DNA of 64,000 nt, from positions 158,211,954 through 158,275,953 of the forward strand of contig NC_081405.1 in assembly GCF_030272615.1 (NCBI RefSeq). The letters are read 5' to 3'. The translations under genes and the position numbers were made by a program. The DNA comes from Cryptomeria japonica (taxonomy: Eukaryota > Streptophyta > Pinopsida > Cupressales > Cupressaceae). The notes beneath the pieces were generated by a model, which was not told where the DNA came from, made no database searches, and saw only the letters and a list, made by a program, of their open reading frames with translations. This document shows positions 45,157 to 58,583 of this stretch, in pieces (within the stretch, counting starts at the first letter, position 1; each line of letters begins with the position of its first letter).

Positions 45157-47013
45157 ACCCTACGCATGCTCCTGTTTTGCCCCCCCACTCGATTGAACGC
45201 TCGGGGTCATACCCTACCGACATCGTCCCTTGAGCGTCCTAAGTGCTCAAAATTGTCAAAATTTGATGGGCCCTAACTCGGAATCTGTGGCACCTACGAA
45301 CGATCCGTTTGAACCTACGAGGCCACAAGAGGGGTCCCTACAAAAGCCTATCTCGGTATTTCAAGTTTCCCTACGGTTTTATTAGGGCAGCAATTTTTCG
45401 GTTGCCGAAAAAATCGTCAGTCTCACTCAATGGAATGTTGTCGCCTAGTCAATTTCTCGTTCAGCTCGTCGCGATGATGAACCGTCGGCTCCGACATGTC
45501 CAGTTAGGCATAATTACCCTATGCATGCTCCTGTTTTGCCCCCCCACTCGATCGAATGCTCGGGGTCATACCCTACCGACGTCATCCCTTGAGCGCCCTA
45601 AGTGCTCAAAATTGTCAAACTTTGACGGGCCCTAACTCAGAATCTGTGGCACCTACAAACAATCCATTTGAACCTACGGGGCCACGAGAGGGGTCCCTAC
45701 AAAAGCCTATCTCAGTATTTCAAGTTGCCCTACGATTTTATTAGGGCAACAATTTTTCGGTTGGCGAAAAAATCATCAGTCTCACTCAATGGAATGTTGT
45801 TGCCTGGTCGATTTCTCGTTCAGCTCGTCGCGATGACGAACCGTCAGCTCCGACATGTCCAGTTAGGCATAATTACCCTACGCATGCTCCTTTTTTGCCC
45901 CCCCACTCGATCGAACGCTCGGGATCATACCCTACCGGTGTCGTCCCTTGAGCGCCCTAAGTGCTCAAAATTGTCAAACTTTGACGGGCCCTAACTCAGA
46001 ATCTGTGGCACCTGCAAACAATCCGTTTGAACCTACGGGGCCACGAGAGGGGTCCCTACAAAAGCCTATCTCGGTATTTCAATTTTCCCTACGGTTTTAT
46101 TAGGGCAGTAATTTTTTGGTTGGCAAAAAAATCGTCAGTCTCACTCAATGGAATGTTGTCACCTGGTCGATTTCTCATTCAGCTCGTCACCATGATGAAC
46201 CGTCAGCTCCGACATGTCCAGTTAGGCATAATTACCCTACGCATGCTCCTGTTTTGCCCCCCCACTCGATCGAATGCTTGGGGTCATACCCTACCGGCGT
46301 CGTCCCTTGAGCGCCCTAAGTGCTCAAAATTGTCAAACTTTGACGAGCCCTAACTCAAAATCTGTGGCACCTGTGAACAATCCGTTTGAACCTACGAGGC
46401 CACGAGAGGGGTCCCTACAAAATCCTATCTCGGTATTTCAAGTTTCCCTACGGTTTTATTAGGGCAACAATTTTTCGGTTGGCAAAAAATTCGTCAGTCT
46501 CACTCAATGGAATGTTGTCGCCTGGTCGATTTCTCGTTCATCTCATCGCGATGACGAACCGTTGGCTCCAACATGTCCAGTTAGGCATAATTACCCTATG
46601 CATGCTCCTGTTTTGCCCCCCCACTCGATCGAACGCTCGGGGTCATACCCTACCGGTGTCGTCCCTTGAGCGCCCTAAGTGCTCAAAATTGTCAAACTTT
46701 GATGGGCCCTAACTCAGAATCTGTGGCACCTACGAACGATCCGGTTGAACCTACAAGGTCATGAGAGGGGTCCCTACAAAAGCCTATCTCGGTATTTCAA
46801 GTTGCCCTACGGTTTTATTAGGGCAGCAATTTTTCGGTTGGCGAAAAAATCGTCAGTCTCACTCAATGGAATGTTGTTGCTTGGTCGATTTCTCATTCAG
46901 CTTGTCGCGATGACAAACCGTCGGCTCCGACATGTCCAGTTAGGCATAATTACCCTACGCATGCTCTGCTTTGCCCCCCCCCCCACTCGATTCGACACTC
47001 GGGGTCATACACT
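45157..47013. repeat. Satellite array, 359-bp period, about five units
   Basis: Identical landmarks (TTTGAACCTACG, GGTTTTATTAGGGCA, CCGACATGTCCAGTTAGGC, CGCATGCTCCTG followed by a C-run) recur exactly 359 bp apart, at 45309, 45668, 46027, 46386 and 46745. The first and last units are partial. Units are roughly 93-96% alike by eye and much richer in GC than the surroundings. Each unit has a 108-codon open frame, but it starts without ATG and the period is not a multiple of three, so these are not treated as genes. Confidence 0.95.
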
Positions 47014-47690
47014 ACGCATGTGACATCCATGAAGGGATATGAAGGGATATTTTGTAAACAATCAGAAACCTTTAATGATAATCAAGTTGAAGCCTTGAGA
47101 TTTATGCAATATGGTTCAAGTCCAAAACTGTACCCTGAGAGCATTTTGATTTACTTATGTCTTGTGTATTATAATAAAGACCAATTTGCCAATGTGACAT
47201 CTTCATATGAGAGAAAAGCTTCATTTGATCTCAATATAGTTGTACATGTTTCATTATTAGAAAAAATAAATATACAAAGATCTATTATTAGTATCCTCTA
47301 GATTATGGATTTGAATTGATGTTCTCAATTAGTTATTATCTGTTCAACTTTTCTTCATAAGGCACAACCATCTAGTGGTTATCATATGAGGACAACCATC
47401 CATGACTTTCAAAGTAATTGATATTTATTCCTACACCTCACACTCACAAGATTAATAATAAAATGACATTTATGATTCATCAAATGCTGACAAAGCCTAA
47501 TCAAAGTTCAACTTCAAGATGTATACAACATATCATATTCAACTTCAAGATGCATACAACTTACCATATTCAAGCTCATGCCAACCACCACTTGGATATT
47601 GTTATATGTCGATTAAAGTACAATATATGTAATAAAACCATATAGCCTTACAAAAAAGCCATCATAGACCATCTATGTTGATTAAAGTAC
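47014..47690. other. Intergenic, nothing recognised
   Basis: AT-rich sequence following the satellite. A short open frame at 47020-47301 (+) has no known motif. Confidence 0.4.
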
Positions 47691-47699
47691 AATTAATTT

Positions 47700-48175
47700 G
47701 TAACAGGGGCACACTCACAATCTGAAGTTGCAAAGCCCTGTGGGAAGCCTCAAATTAGAAATTTATTAATCTGACTCATACTACTGTCAAAAGCATCAAG
47801 GATGCTACTACTAGAGAACACCATGCTCCATTGTGGAGAGAATATTAGGTGCATCTGATGTCAGCATCTGAAAATGAAACAATGTTATTCAATTGCCAAA
47901 ATCTAACTGACTTTATTTTATAAACCATTAATGAATAAAAATAGACAAGGTTACCTGAGTGAAAGTTCGATGACCACTTTGACTAGTAGGTATTGATGTT
48001 GAAGGCCCAACATTAACCTATTTACCTGACTATCAATGTCAAATGTTTGATTCAATAGATCATCTGTCATGACAATTTGATCCACTGCAAATGTGTCCTG
48101 GCCACATGCATTTGAATCATCTTCATGATAATAAATACAACAAGACCCACAATTTAATCTCATTAATGCACAAAG
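47700..48175 (-). pseudogene. Possible fragment of a host gene (two or three exons)
   Basis: On the minus strand, 48170 to about 48020 encodes NCGSCCIYYHEDDSNACGQD and TFAVDQIVMTDDLLNQTFDID. A plausible donor (CACTCAG|GTAACC, about 47956) follows, and a plausible acceptor (TTTTCAG, about 47868) opens a short final stretch starting MLTSDAPNILSTMEHG. The acidic, coding-like composition and splice-like edges suggest gene remains. I do not recognise the family, and no upstream exons are seen before the LTR at 48424. Confidence 0.3.
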
Positions 48176-48222
48176 GAATATGTACCATCACCAAGAGAGG
48201 TTCTCGTCAACAACGAATGATC

Positions 48223-48371
48223 TAATTCGAAGGGACGTATTTTTAAGAAGAGTCTACACATAAAATGCATGGATGAACATAACGGATTTATGATAATCAC
48301 TTCAACTGAAATGCATGATAATAAATGAAAAGGTGGGATCATATACCCTAACAATACGTCCCTTCGAATTA
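48223..48371. repeat. 19-bp perfect inverted repeat, 111-bp loop
   Basis: TAATTCGAAGGGACGTATT (48223-48241) is repeated as its exact reverse complement at 48353-48371, 52 bp before the Ty3/gypsy 5' LTR. It may be the ends of a small MITE. No clear target duplication was identified. Confidence 0.75.
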
Positions 48372-48423
48372 TATCAACATAACCCACTATGTTGACGCAA
48401 AAATCGTAATGTGATACTGTTCT

Positions 48424-50451
48424 TGTAGTCACATAAATCTGTCTACTTAATTAAATGAATACTTAGTATTTATTTGATTATTTAACCATCAATTAATAAT
48501 TAATTAAATTAATATTTAATTAATTCATCTTAACCCTATTCTCCTATTAATTAAATAAATTATTCAATTTATTTGATTTAAATCACTTAACCAAATTCAG
48601 ACCATTAATTAAATAAATAAATCATATTTATTTAATTAAATCTTCTCTCACATTTAAATAAATTAATATTTATTTAAATCCCCCAAAATCCCACCTCTCA
48701 CATTTAAATAAATTAACATTTATTTAAATCACCTTTATCCTCCACCCACTTGTATTTTCCTACAAAAGCAAGTTGCACAATTATTTTAAATAAATAATTT
48801 ATTTAAATCACCTTTATCTTCCACCCACTTGTATTTTCCTACAAAAGCAAGTTGCACAACTATTTTAAATAAATTATTTATTTAAAATCCTATTTATCCT
48901 CACCCACTTGAAACCTTTAATGGTTTCCCTTAAAGTCTTCAAACTTGATGGCTTTAAAGTCTTCAAACTTGATGGCTTCCTTCTAGAGTCTTCTCATACC
49001 TTTAATGGTTTCCCTTAAAGTCTTCAAACTTGATGGCTTTAAAGTTTTCAAACTTGATGGCTTCCTTCTATAGTCTTCTTAAGCCTTTAATGGTTTCCCT
49101 TAAAGTCTTCAAACTTGATGGCTTCCTTCTATAGTCTTCTTAAGCCTTTAATGGTTTCCCTTAAAGTCTTCAAACTTGATGGCTTTAAAGTCTTCAAACT
49201 TGATGGCTTCCTTCTATAGTCTTCTTAAGCCTTTAATGGTTTCCCTTAAAGTCTTCAAACTTGATGGCTTCCTTCTATAGTCTTCTTAAGCCTTTAATGG
49301 TTTCCCTTAAAGTCTTCAAACTTGATGGCTTTAAAGTCTTCAAACTTTAATGGTTTTCCTTAAAGTCTTCAAGCCTTTAATGGTCTCCCTCAAAGTCTTC
49401 AAGCATTTTAATGCTTTATCTTCCTTTTTCTCATTTAAATAAATTAATATTTATTTGAATATTTATCCAAATGCAAATTACACCATTTAATTGAAATAAA
49501 TGATTTTATTTTAATTGAAAATACCAAAATTCCTCCCACTTGCATTTTCCTACAAAATCCACTTGCATGCCTAAAACCCCTTCTAGATTCTTCTAAACCT
49601 TTCCTAATTAACCTAATCCATCCTCTAAATATTGTCACATTCCTAAGCGAATTGGAGTCACTTCTCAAAGACTCCAAAGTCTTTGAAAAGCAATTAATGC
49701 TTTGTGTGTTCAACAAATTAACCTCTAAAGTCTTCCAAACCACTTATGGCTCTTACATGACCATTAATGGTTAATTCCACTTGCACCCATGGTTAAGGAC
49801 TTTGACCCCTAACTTAACCCTCATGTAACCCATGTGTCTCTTCAAAGCATTTATTTCTTTGACTAGGGTAACCATCATGTCCCCTCAAGCATTTAATGCT
49901 CCTTATCTCTCCTCTCAAGCCTCCTCATGGTGACACTTGTCAACATGGGATTGGGTTGAAAGTCTCACATGGATTGAATATCTTTCAATCCTAACCCTTG
50001 TTAAGATTACTCAATCTTAACCCTTCATTTCCCCATTTCTTCTATAAATAGAACCCTTCTCCTCAAGCAAAAAGAGAAACATTTTAGAGTACATTGTTGT
50101 TATACTGGCATTAGCATAGAGCTTTCTCATAGCATCACTATCTACACTTGCATAGCATTTGCTTATCATATTCAACTATCTTGAATCTCCATATGGCATC
50201 CATGGCTAGTGCTAAAAGCTGAGAGCTACACTCATTTGGGACTTGGAGAGGAGAGGAACAAGGGAGGAGCAACTATGAGCATCTTGATTACTATTTTATT
50301 CTATGTTTATATGCTTTCTATTTCATGCTTAATATCTCTCTTGATATGCTTGTTTAGGATAATCTTTTGTTGCTAACACTAATGTTTGTTTCTTGTGCTC
50401 TTGTGTGTGTTGCCATCAAACAGATTTTCTAATCCTTTTTGCAGAGCATCA
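48424..50451 (+). repeat. 5' LTR of the Tat element (2028 bp)
   Basis: It starts TGTAGTCACATAAAT and ends GCAGAGCATCA. The first 470 bp are dominated by TTTAAATAAATTAA-type repeats. Then comes a minisatellite (about 48915-49400) with units of about 61 and 85 bp built from CTTTAATGGTTTCCCTTAAAG, TCTTCAAACTTGATGGC and TTCCTTCTATAGTCTTCTTAAG; six units here. A TATA-like TCTATAAATAG at about 50040-50050 could be the element promoter. Confidence 0.9.
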
Positions 50452-50453
50452 TT

Positions 50454-50472
50454 TGGTGAACCCGACGTGAAT
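50454..50472 (+). other. Primer-binding site of the Tat element
   Basis: TGGTGAACCCGACGTGAAT, two bases after the LTR end. It begins TGG, complementary to the CCA end of a tRNA. I cannot name the tRNA with confidence. Confidence 0.7.
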
Positions 50473-53171
50473 CCAAACACCAAAAAGATCAACTTTTTTA
50501 ACCAATAACATGTTTGAATGTTGAAAATGTCACACAGGTTGCGCTTTTGACACTGTTTTGGTGCATTTGACATTGTTTTGGCACTATTCACCTTGTTTCA
50601 GAGCTTTTGCCCTCTCTGTCTTTCCCTTTCTTTTAGCACGTTTGTGTTAAATAGCGCCTCTGTTTAAACGCAGACTAGCGCTATTGTAATAGAACGTTGT
50701 ACAAATCACCTTGTAACCAAAAAAAAAAAAATTAGGCTTGTAGAAGCCCACCAAATAGGCGGGTTTTACTAACTATTTTTCTCTTTTGTGTAGATTTAAA
50801 TTAGATTAAAAAGTAGATTTATATTTCTTACTAACTTGTTTTTGAAGTTGGTTTTAAAAAAATGAATTCACTTTTTATTTTGGTTTAAAATTAACTTCAT
50901 ATTTCAAATTTGGGCTTTTAAAAAAAGAATCACACATTTGTTTGCGGCTCTTAAAAAGAATTTCATTGTTCCAAGGTAAAAAGAACCACAAACTTATACA
51001 AAACAACTTTATTTCTTGCAAGTTAGGAAACAAACTTTGTTTTGGTGCTTAAAATCAACAAAACAAAATTTATTTTCTTGCATCAACTTAAAAGAAATTT
51101 ACAATCAACACTTTGTTTCGGGGCAATCTAAAAAGAACAAGCTATTTTTCCTTCAGGCTCAAAAACAATTTTACTTCAAGCAAGACGTGTTTGCAATTCA
51201 GTTGACTAGGATTTCAAAGTTCCTAGTTTACAAAATATTTTGCCTTTGAAGTTAAAAAGAACACCATGACTGTTGGAGCAACATCTCCAAATAGTTAGAT
51301 CACATTTGCAAATGATGGATTAAAAAGAACAAGTGTTTTACGTGTTTGGCACGCTTGTGCAAAAAGTCAGTCGAGTGGTCCTACCTCTAACACACACTAT
51401 CCTCTCCCTTGACTTTCGTGGTCCTAGGTGCAAGAGAAAAGTGTTAGTAACACTCAAAAATTTTATCTTTTTAAGAGAGGCCTGCCAAGGGATCGATACT
51501 CTTGGGAACGACCTCAAGCGGTAAATCCTTCTAGCCGCTATAGAAATCAGGTGAGAGCAAAAGCTGTAGCCTTGGGTATAGTTGTTCCTATAGTGTAACT
51601 GGCCGAAAGGACAAATGGGCCCCACCACCAGTTACAAGGCTCTTAAGTGAGTCACTGCAGAATGAACTTATGTCCAAAAACATCAAACATGACTAAACAC
51701 CTTTAAGTAGTAGCCCACCCGTTCTATTGATTGAGAATATTTGCGATAAAATTTAGTGCAAGAGCATAGATGGTTTTGCTCCCAAGATACTCACCATACA
51801 TATTTCCTTGCGTAGAAAAATAGCTTTTTGAAAAGTCACTTGTGGCTTGATAAAAGTGGTGACTCCCCCATCATAGGGATCATCTATTTGTTATGCTCAC
51901 GCAAGACTTAGTATATCACATCCTTACCTGCCACGGCGGGATTCATAAGGTATGTAGTACCAAAGTCGAAGAAATATCAAGATGTGGGCTAAATTTATCA
52001 CAACTGGCCATTTGACCTTAGGGATAAAAAGTGTTTGAAGTGTGTTCATTTTAAAGACCAAGTGCAAATTGAGCCGACTTCAGGCTTTGGAAATACACCT
52101 TAAAATACATCTAAAGGAAGGGTCATATACAAGTCCAAGGATTGGGTTAATCTAGACCCATACTCATTTGTGCCTTTTAGGCAACATTTTTGTGTTTGTG
52201 TGCTTGCTTTGTTTTCTTGTCAAAGAAAAAAATCAGAAAATCACTCCCAAAAACAAAGTATTCATCCAACCAAACATTTCTCAAAACAACCAAACACATC
52301 AAAAAAAAAGTGCAAACAACAAAAAAATCAAACCTTTATGACCATTCTTCACATCTTGCGAAAGAAGAAGTGTCATCAGAATATCAACTTGAAAAGAAGA
52401 CCATTAAGCTCAAAGGCTTTGATCAAAAGGAGGAAATTCTTCTATATAAATAAACAAATCTTTGTCTCACATAGAGTCTTTCTGCGTCACATGCGTCTCT
52501 ACCTTCAAGGAAAAACAAATGAATTTGATTCCGAATCATTGAACCGCAAAGCTTTTATGCAATATAGAGCTCTGAGTTATCACAAAAAACCAAGGAGGAA
52601 AGATTAATCCCAACTTCTTCCCAAAACGTCTGTATCACATACAACACAGCTCGAAAAATACCACCAACACCCGAAAGGGAAGAGATAGAGTTTGTCCCAT
52701 TTGTAACACAAAGTTTTTATTGAAGTTGAAAACATTTTCATCCATCATCTCACTCATACATCATCACTTCATCATCAATCCGTCCCAACTCTCAAAACAT
52801 TAAGAGGTTCTTATCCCAAGTTCTCTTTTAGATATTGCTTGAAATCAAACACATCACATCACTTTTTAGATTGTTTCTACATCTAGGATAAGCTCATCCT
52901 AAGAGACACATCTACGCAGGTTAAAACTATTTCATGAGTGAATCCTCTCATTACTAGGTAGTTAAATCTGTAACACATCTCAGATTTCTCTACACCTTAT
53001 CACATCAAATCTTATCAAAACAAACAAGCAATTCAAAAAAGGAATTTTGGTTACATCCACCTTAAAAGTGTTAGAGATCCACGTGCAACACAATTCACCA
53101 ACCATCAATCTCTCATTTCAACAAAAACTCATCATCATTTTCACACAACTTCAACAAAAAGCTTATAAACA
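50473..53171 (+). other. Long 5' leader of the Tat element
   Basis: About 2.7 kb between the primer site and the first Gag-like ATG. It has no recognisable domain. Long leaders are common in this lineage. Confidence 0.6.
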
Positions 53172-54780
53172 AAATGGCCCAAACCCGATCACAGTCTAGG
53201 CAATGAGAAATAGAAAGGGAAGAAGAAGAAGAGGAAAATCTCAATGAATTTCAAGAAGCACTTGGAGGAAATGCAGATGACAAAAACCCAAGTACTCCCA
53301 CTCCTGCAATAATAGAAAGGGCTCAGCATAACCCTCTCTTTAACAGACTTTTTGATGAAATACTTAGGAGCAATGCGGATGCTCACTTCTTAAGACTTGC
53401 TCAAGAAGGAGCAAAACTCCCCTCTGACTTTGATCTTGCCCAATTAAGACAAGCATCAGAAAGACAAAGTCGCCATGAAGAGGAAAGAGGTAGAGATCCC
53501 ATCAGATATAGCATTCCTCGAGGTAACCCACCACCTCCTCCTCCAAATGAAATGGAGATGTTGCGGCAACAAGTTGAGAATCTCGCCCAACAGCTTCATA
53601 GTGGTATCAAGACTAACCAATTCTCACTCAATGACATCTGTCCCTATCCTTTTGATAGGAATCTTTACATGCCACCATTTCCATGAGGATTCGAAACACC
53701 CAAATTCGAAAAATATAGAGGAAAGGGGGATCCCCGTGATCATGTCAGAGAATTTCATTCCGCTTGTCTTGAAGTAGCATATGAAGACACATACCTAATG
53801 CACCTTTTTCCCCAAAGCTTGGGAGGAACAACCACATCATGGTTTTCTCGACTACCAGGTGGCATTAGAACATTTGAGGAACTTATCCAAAAATTCTTCA
53901 CTCATTACTCTCATAACATTGAACGCGACATCACCATGGCTGATCTGTGCAACACCAAACAAAAACCAGGTGAACTATTCTCAGTATTCCTGCCACGATG
54001 GCGCCAAATGTCTAGCAGACATTCTCTTCAGTTACCTGAATGAGAACTAGTGGAAATATTCATTTCCAACTTAAACGAAGAAATGGAATTTCACCTGGAT
54101 GTCAAAGACACAGACTCTTTTAATGATATGATTACCAAGGGTTTGAAATGTGAACGGGCACTTATCAAGAAAGGACTCATCAAAATCTATAATGAACCAA
54201 AGGATGGTCCTCGCCCACACTTCAATAGTGATAAACCGAGCTTCTAGAATAAAAACAAGAATATCGTCAACGATGGGGTTGTGGATGCCCGAACTATCCA
54301 AAATGCACAACCTGTGGTTCGGTTTGCAGGACAAAATCCTCCACCTCAGAATAACACAAATGTTCCTTCCAATCAAGGTCGCATCACATCTCATGATGAA
54401 CCTAGACCTCGTCAGCAAAAACAGAAACACACATACACTCCCTTAGGGGAACCCATTGAAACAGTGTTGCGACAACTCATTTCTCAAAATTTGGTCACTC
54501 TACCTAAACTATCAAACTATGAGCCTCAGGTCAAACCGGCATGGTGGAGAGATACTGAACACTGTGAATTCCATCAAGAAAGAGGGCACAAGACAAGTAT
54601 TTGTCACCGATTGAAAGATCTCATTCAGGATCTTATTGATCGAGGAGAAATTGAAATTGAAGGACATGACCCAAAAACAACAAATAATGATCATCTGATG
54701 TTCAAAAATCCACTTCCATCACAAGATCAAAGGGGTCCTTCCACTTCCAGGCGAGGTCCTGATACCGCTGATTATACGTA
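53172..54780 (+). pseudogene. gag region of the Tat element
   Basis: It starts near ATGGCCCAAACCCG. Recognisable Gag features include a capsid-like helical stretch (FPQSLGGTTTSWFSRLPGG, EELIQKFFTHY) typical of Retrotrans_gag domains, and a Cys/His motif (CEFHQERGHKTSIC) as a single knuckle-like element. It is broken in several places. Confidence 0.8.
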
Positions 54781-55204
54781 GGCTGCGTATAATTACACTG
54801 TAAATCATCTGTATGATGCTAATGAACAAATTGCAACCATAACCTTCAAAAATCCCAACTCAAATTGCAATGTTGTTACACGTCGCGGCAAAATTACCAT
54901 AAAGGTAGCTCCACAAGGCACCACCTCCATCCCAAAGCAGTACAATCTTGTGGAACAATTAGACAAAACCCCTACACTTATATCCATTTTAGAACTATTG
55001 TGCCTATCGCCCTCTCATAAAACTATCTTGGATCAAGCACTCCAAGAGGCGTCAGTCTCTGCAAATCTGAATACAGACCAATTTCAAGCCATGGTTGGAA
55101 GTCTCAAGTCATCACCTTGTCTCACTTTTTCTGAAAGTGACAACTCTTCCTTCCAACAACCTCATAATGCCTCACTCCACATCGAAGGCTTTATCAACCA
55201 ACAT

Positions 55205-55798
55205 AGGATCAAGTGAGTCTTGATCGATAATGGAGCAGGCCTGAATATTTGCACACTGCAGTTGGTCACAGCATTGGGATATGCGGTAGAATCAGTAGAT
55301 CCTCGTCAGAAGATCACAATCAAAGCCTATGACGATGCAGAGCGTTCATCCAAAGGAGCTGTGGTACTACCAATCCGAGTGGGCCCTGTGGTAAAGCACA
55401 TCATTTGTCAGGTTCTGGACCTTCCTCTGCCATACAATCTATTATTAGGAAGACCTTGGATACATGCTATGCAAGCCGTTCCATCTACCTACCATCAATG
55501 TATCAAGTTCCCACATAACAGTGTAGAGATCACAATTCTGGGTGACGCAAATCCCTTTGCATATTGCCATAATATCAACCATCAACCAGAAATTACCGTT
55601 CCCAATAATAGAGAAGCCATTTCCTCCACATCATATATAAGTCCCACCTCTCTTGACAGTTCAAACACCACTATACCGAAGCAAGAAAAGCTTAAAATGA
55701 AAGTAGCAGAGGAAGGTCCTGGGGAATACAACTTGAGTCAACTCTTTTGTGTGGGACAAATGCCCACTTCTCCTCGAACACATGGTAAACCACAATAG
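55205..55798 (+). pseudogene. Aspartic protease region of the Tat element
   Basis: A retropepsin-like segment with IDNGAGLNIC as the active-site motif (the N of DNGA takes the place of the usual S or T) and LLLGRPWIH as the second conserved strand. Confidence 0.8.
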
Positions 55799-55834
55799 TT
55801 ACTCCAACAACCCATAGTCACGGTAGCATGTGCT

Positions 55835-57259
55835 TTGACGCCTTTCATCCTTGGAAAGAGTCAAGAAGAAGAAACCCAAGACAAGGACTTGGCGGAATGG
55901 ATCTATAAAGATCCCATCACCACTAATCTACCACAAGTTAAACTTCCTATGGATCAGTATGGCAAAGGCCTCCTCATTATGCAAAGAATGGGGTATGATG
56001 GTCAGAGTGCTTTAGGATATTGCAAACAAGGACGACATGAACCTCTGCTACCGGAATTAAAGCCCAAAGGTAACACAGGCCTAGGCTTTGAAAAAGAGAT
56101 CTTTCCTAAGCTCAGATTCAAAGGAAAACCCAACAAACCATTTTGTCCACCTACTGCAAAGAGGACACCTTTTATAATCAAGGCACCATCAAGCACCATC
56201 CCAACTACCCCATCGAGGCTCAAAACCCCAACACAAATATCACCAATACCAATCATCCCACCAAGCGAACCAATAATCCCATCAATAGTACCATTAGCAG
56301 CAGCAATTGTGTCAGAACCCGCAACAACATCTATAGCACCAGCAGTTCCAGCAGAAGTAACTGAGTCAATATTACCGATACTCCTCGTACTAGATTCCTT
56401 GATCCCCATCAATCTTCCTGCAGCACCGATCACTACAAAGGTACATCAACCAATCACACCTGCAGTATTTAACTCAAAGGACATCCCAGTATGGTATAGT
56501 AATTGGATGTTGGAAAGTGATTCAGAGACCGACTCACATGAATGGGAATTTGATTCGGTACAACTTAACACTTCAGATGAGGAAGACACATCACCACCTC
56601 CACCACGCAAAGATATCCCTGTTTACGGAGAAGCACAGATAAATACCACTTGGGTTCCTGAATTGGAAACATCTTCCACAGACCCTACGTCTCATCCTAC
56701 ACCTGATTTTGACAGGGAAAGTACCATCAACGACCTTCACCATAACGTCTTAACCCTCACTGATACGTCCAATGCACTTAACCTAATCGATGAAGTAATG
56801 CCCATTATCCACCCTGAACTCATCGAATGGAACCAACCAAATCCCCCATGTCTTGACCTCTTCCAAAACGATGAGGCCATCATTGACTTTTTGGAATTAA
56901 GGGATAACCTACCAAGCGGGGATCACAAAGCTGGATTCGCCATTGAACTTAATAGGGCAGCATACTTTGGGGCGGATGCCAAACCTTTCAGCTGCAAAAA
57001 TATAACCATAAAACATGGATCTTCCAGTGAAAACCACAATGTGGCACTGTTTGATCTAACAAAAGTAAAAAGAAAGAGCGCATCCAATGGTGAAAACCTC
57101 TTTGAGGTGCCTGAGGATGAAGGGTTTGACATTCTCCCTGATAGTACACAACAGGAACGATCAACGATTCTCATCGAGGAAACCAAAGAATACAATGTGG
57201 GGACTCCTGACAATCCTCATCTCATACATCTGGCATCTCTTCTCACTCTAGAGGAATAG
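55835..57259 (+). other. Linker of the Tat element with G-patch and long proline/isoleucine-rich tract
   Basis: An open stretch of about 475 codons. GKGLLIMQRMGYDGQSALGY and, after it, GNTGLGFE form a G-patch-like motif. A low-complexity region rich in P, I, T and A follows (about residues 115-225), then an acidic region. G-patch motifs after the protease are known in some retroelements. Its role here is unknown. Confidence 0.65.
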
Positions 57260-58570
57260 CCTAAATTTATAGAGTTCTTCCAGAAGCATCAGATCAACTT
57301 TGCATGGTCATATGCAGACATGCCTGGGCTTGATCCTGATTTAGTCATGCATCACCTCACAGTAGTAGAAGGAGCCAAACCTGTCAAGCAGAAGCTTCGC
57401 AAGATGCATCCCCAAATTGCAGTACTAGTCAAAATAGAACTCAAGAAACTCCTAGATGTTGGTTTCATTAGACCAATTGATTATGCAGAATGGATATCCA
57501 ACATTGTTCCTTGTCGGCAAACCAAAAGGGGGCATCCGCATTTGTACTAACTTCAGAGATCTGAATAAGGCATGTCCTAAGGATGACTTCCCCCTTTCAA
57601 ATATCGACATCATAGTGGATCTAACAGTAGGACATGCCATGCTTTCACTCATGGATGGCTTTTCAGGATACAACCAGATAAAGATCGCACCAGAATATCA
57701 ACATAAGACAACCTTCACATGTGCATGGGGCACATATTGCTGGAATGTAATGCCCTTCAGTCTAAAGAATGCAGGAGCAACCTATCAAAGAGCAATGACC
57801 ACCATCTTCCATGATATGATGCATACTATGATGGAAGATTATGTGGATGATTTACTAGCAAAATCACTCACTAGAGAAGGACATCTCCACATCTTAGATA
57901 AAATCTTTGATAGACTGGAACAATACCATGTTCGACTCAACCCAAAGAAATGTGTCTTTGGAGTAACCTCCGGGAAACTTCTAGGATACATTGTCTCAAG
58001 CAAAGGTATTGAGGTCGATCCAGCAAAGGTTAAGGCAATCATGGATATGCCACCACCAAAGAATATCAGCCAGCTAAGGACATTACAAGGCCAACTTCAA
58101 TCCATCCGAAGATTCATTGCATAATTGGCTGATAAGTGTCACCCATTTACACATCTGCTACACAAGAACATCCGCTTTCAGTGGGATGCCCGATGCCAGT
58201 AAGCATTTCAGATGCTTAAAGACTATCTCATGAATCCACCATTGTTGATGCCACTAGATCCAAGTAGACCATTGTTACTCTATATCTCGACAACAAGTAC
58301 AGCATTAGGTGTATTATTGGCACAACAAAATGCAGAAGGCAAAGAGTGTGTTGTATACTACATCTCTCGCACACTGGTTGGCTATGAACTCAATTACACA
58401 CCTATTGAGTGAGCTTGCCTAGCAGTGATCTTAGCAGCCACAAAACTTAGGCACTATCTGTTAACACATAAAGTACAACTCATTGCAAAGATTTATCCAC
58501 TCAAGTATTTACTCAGCAAAGCAGCATTCACAGGTCGCTTGGCCAAATGGGTGATGATTCTAAGTTAATT
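57260..58570 (+). pseudogene. Reverse transcriptase and RNase H of the Tat element
   Basis: Ty3/gypsy RT motifs are readable: RDLNKACPKDDFPLSNID, LMDGFSGYNQI, MPFSLKNAGATYQRAM and the catalytic YVDDLLAK. RNase H similarity follows from about 58140. The region is broken in several places. Confidence 0.88.
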
Positions 58571-58583
58571 TGACATTGAGTAT

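Noticed and set aside
45309-47023. Five similar 108-codon open frames spaced 359 bp apart
   Set aside because: They start without ATG, other frames of the same repeat are also open, and the period is not a multiple of three. A GC-rich satellite is the better explanation.
48915-49400. CRISPR-like array of direct repeats
   Set aside because: The repeats have no unique spacers, lie inside a plant LTR and recur in the partner LTR.
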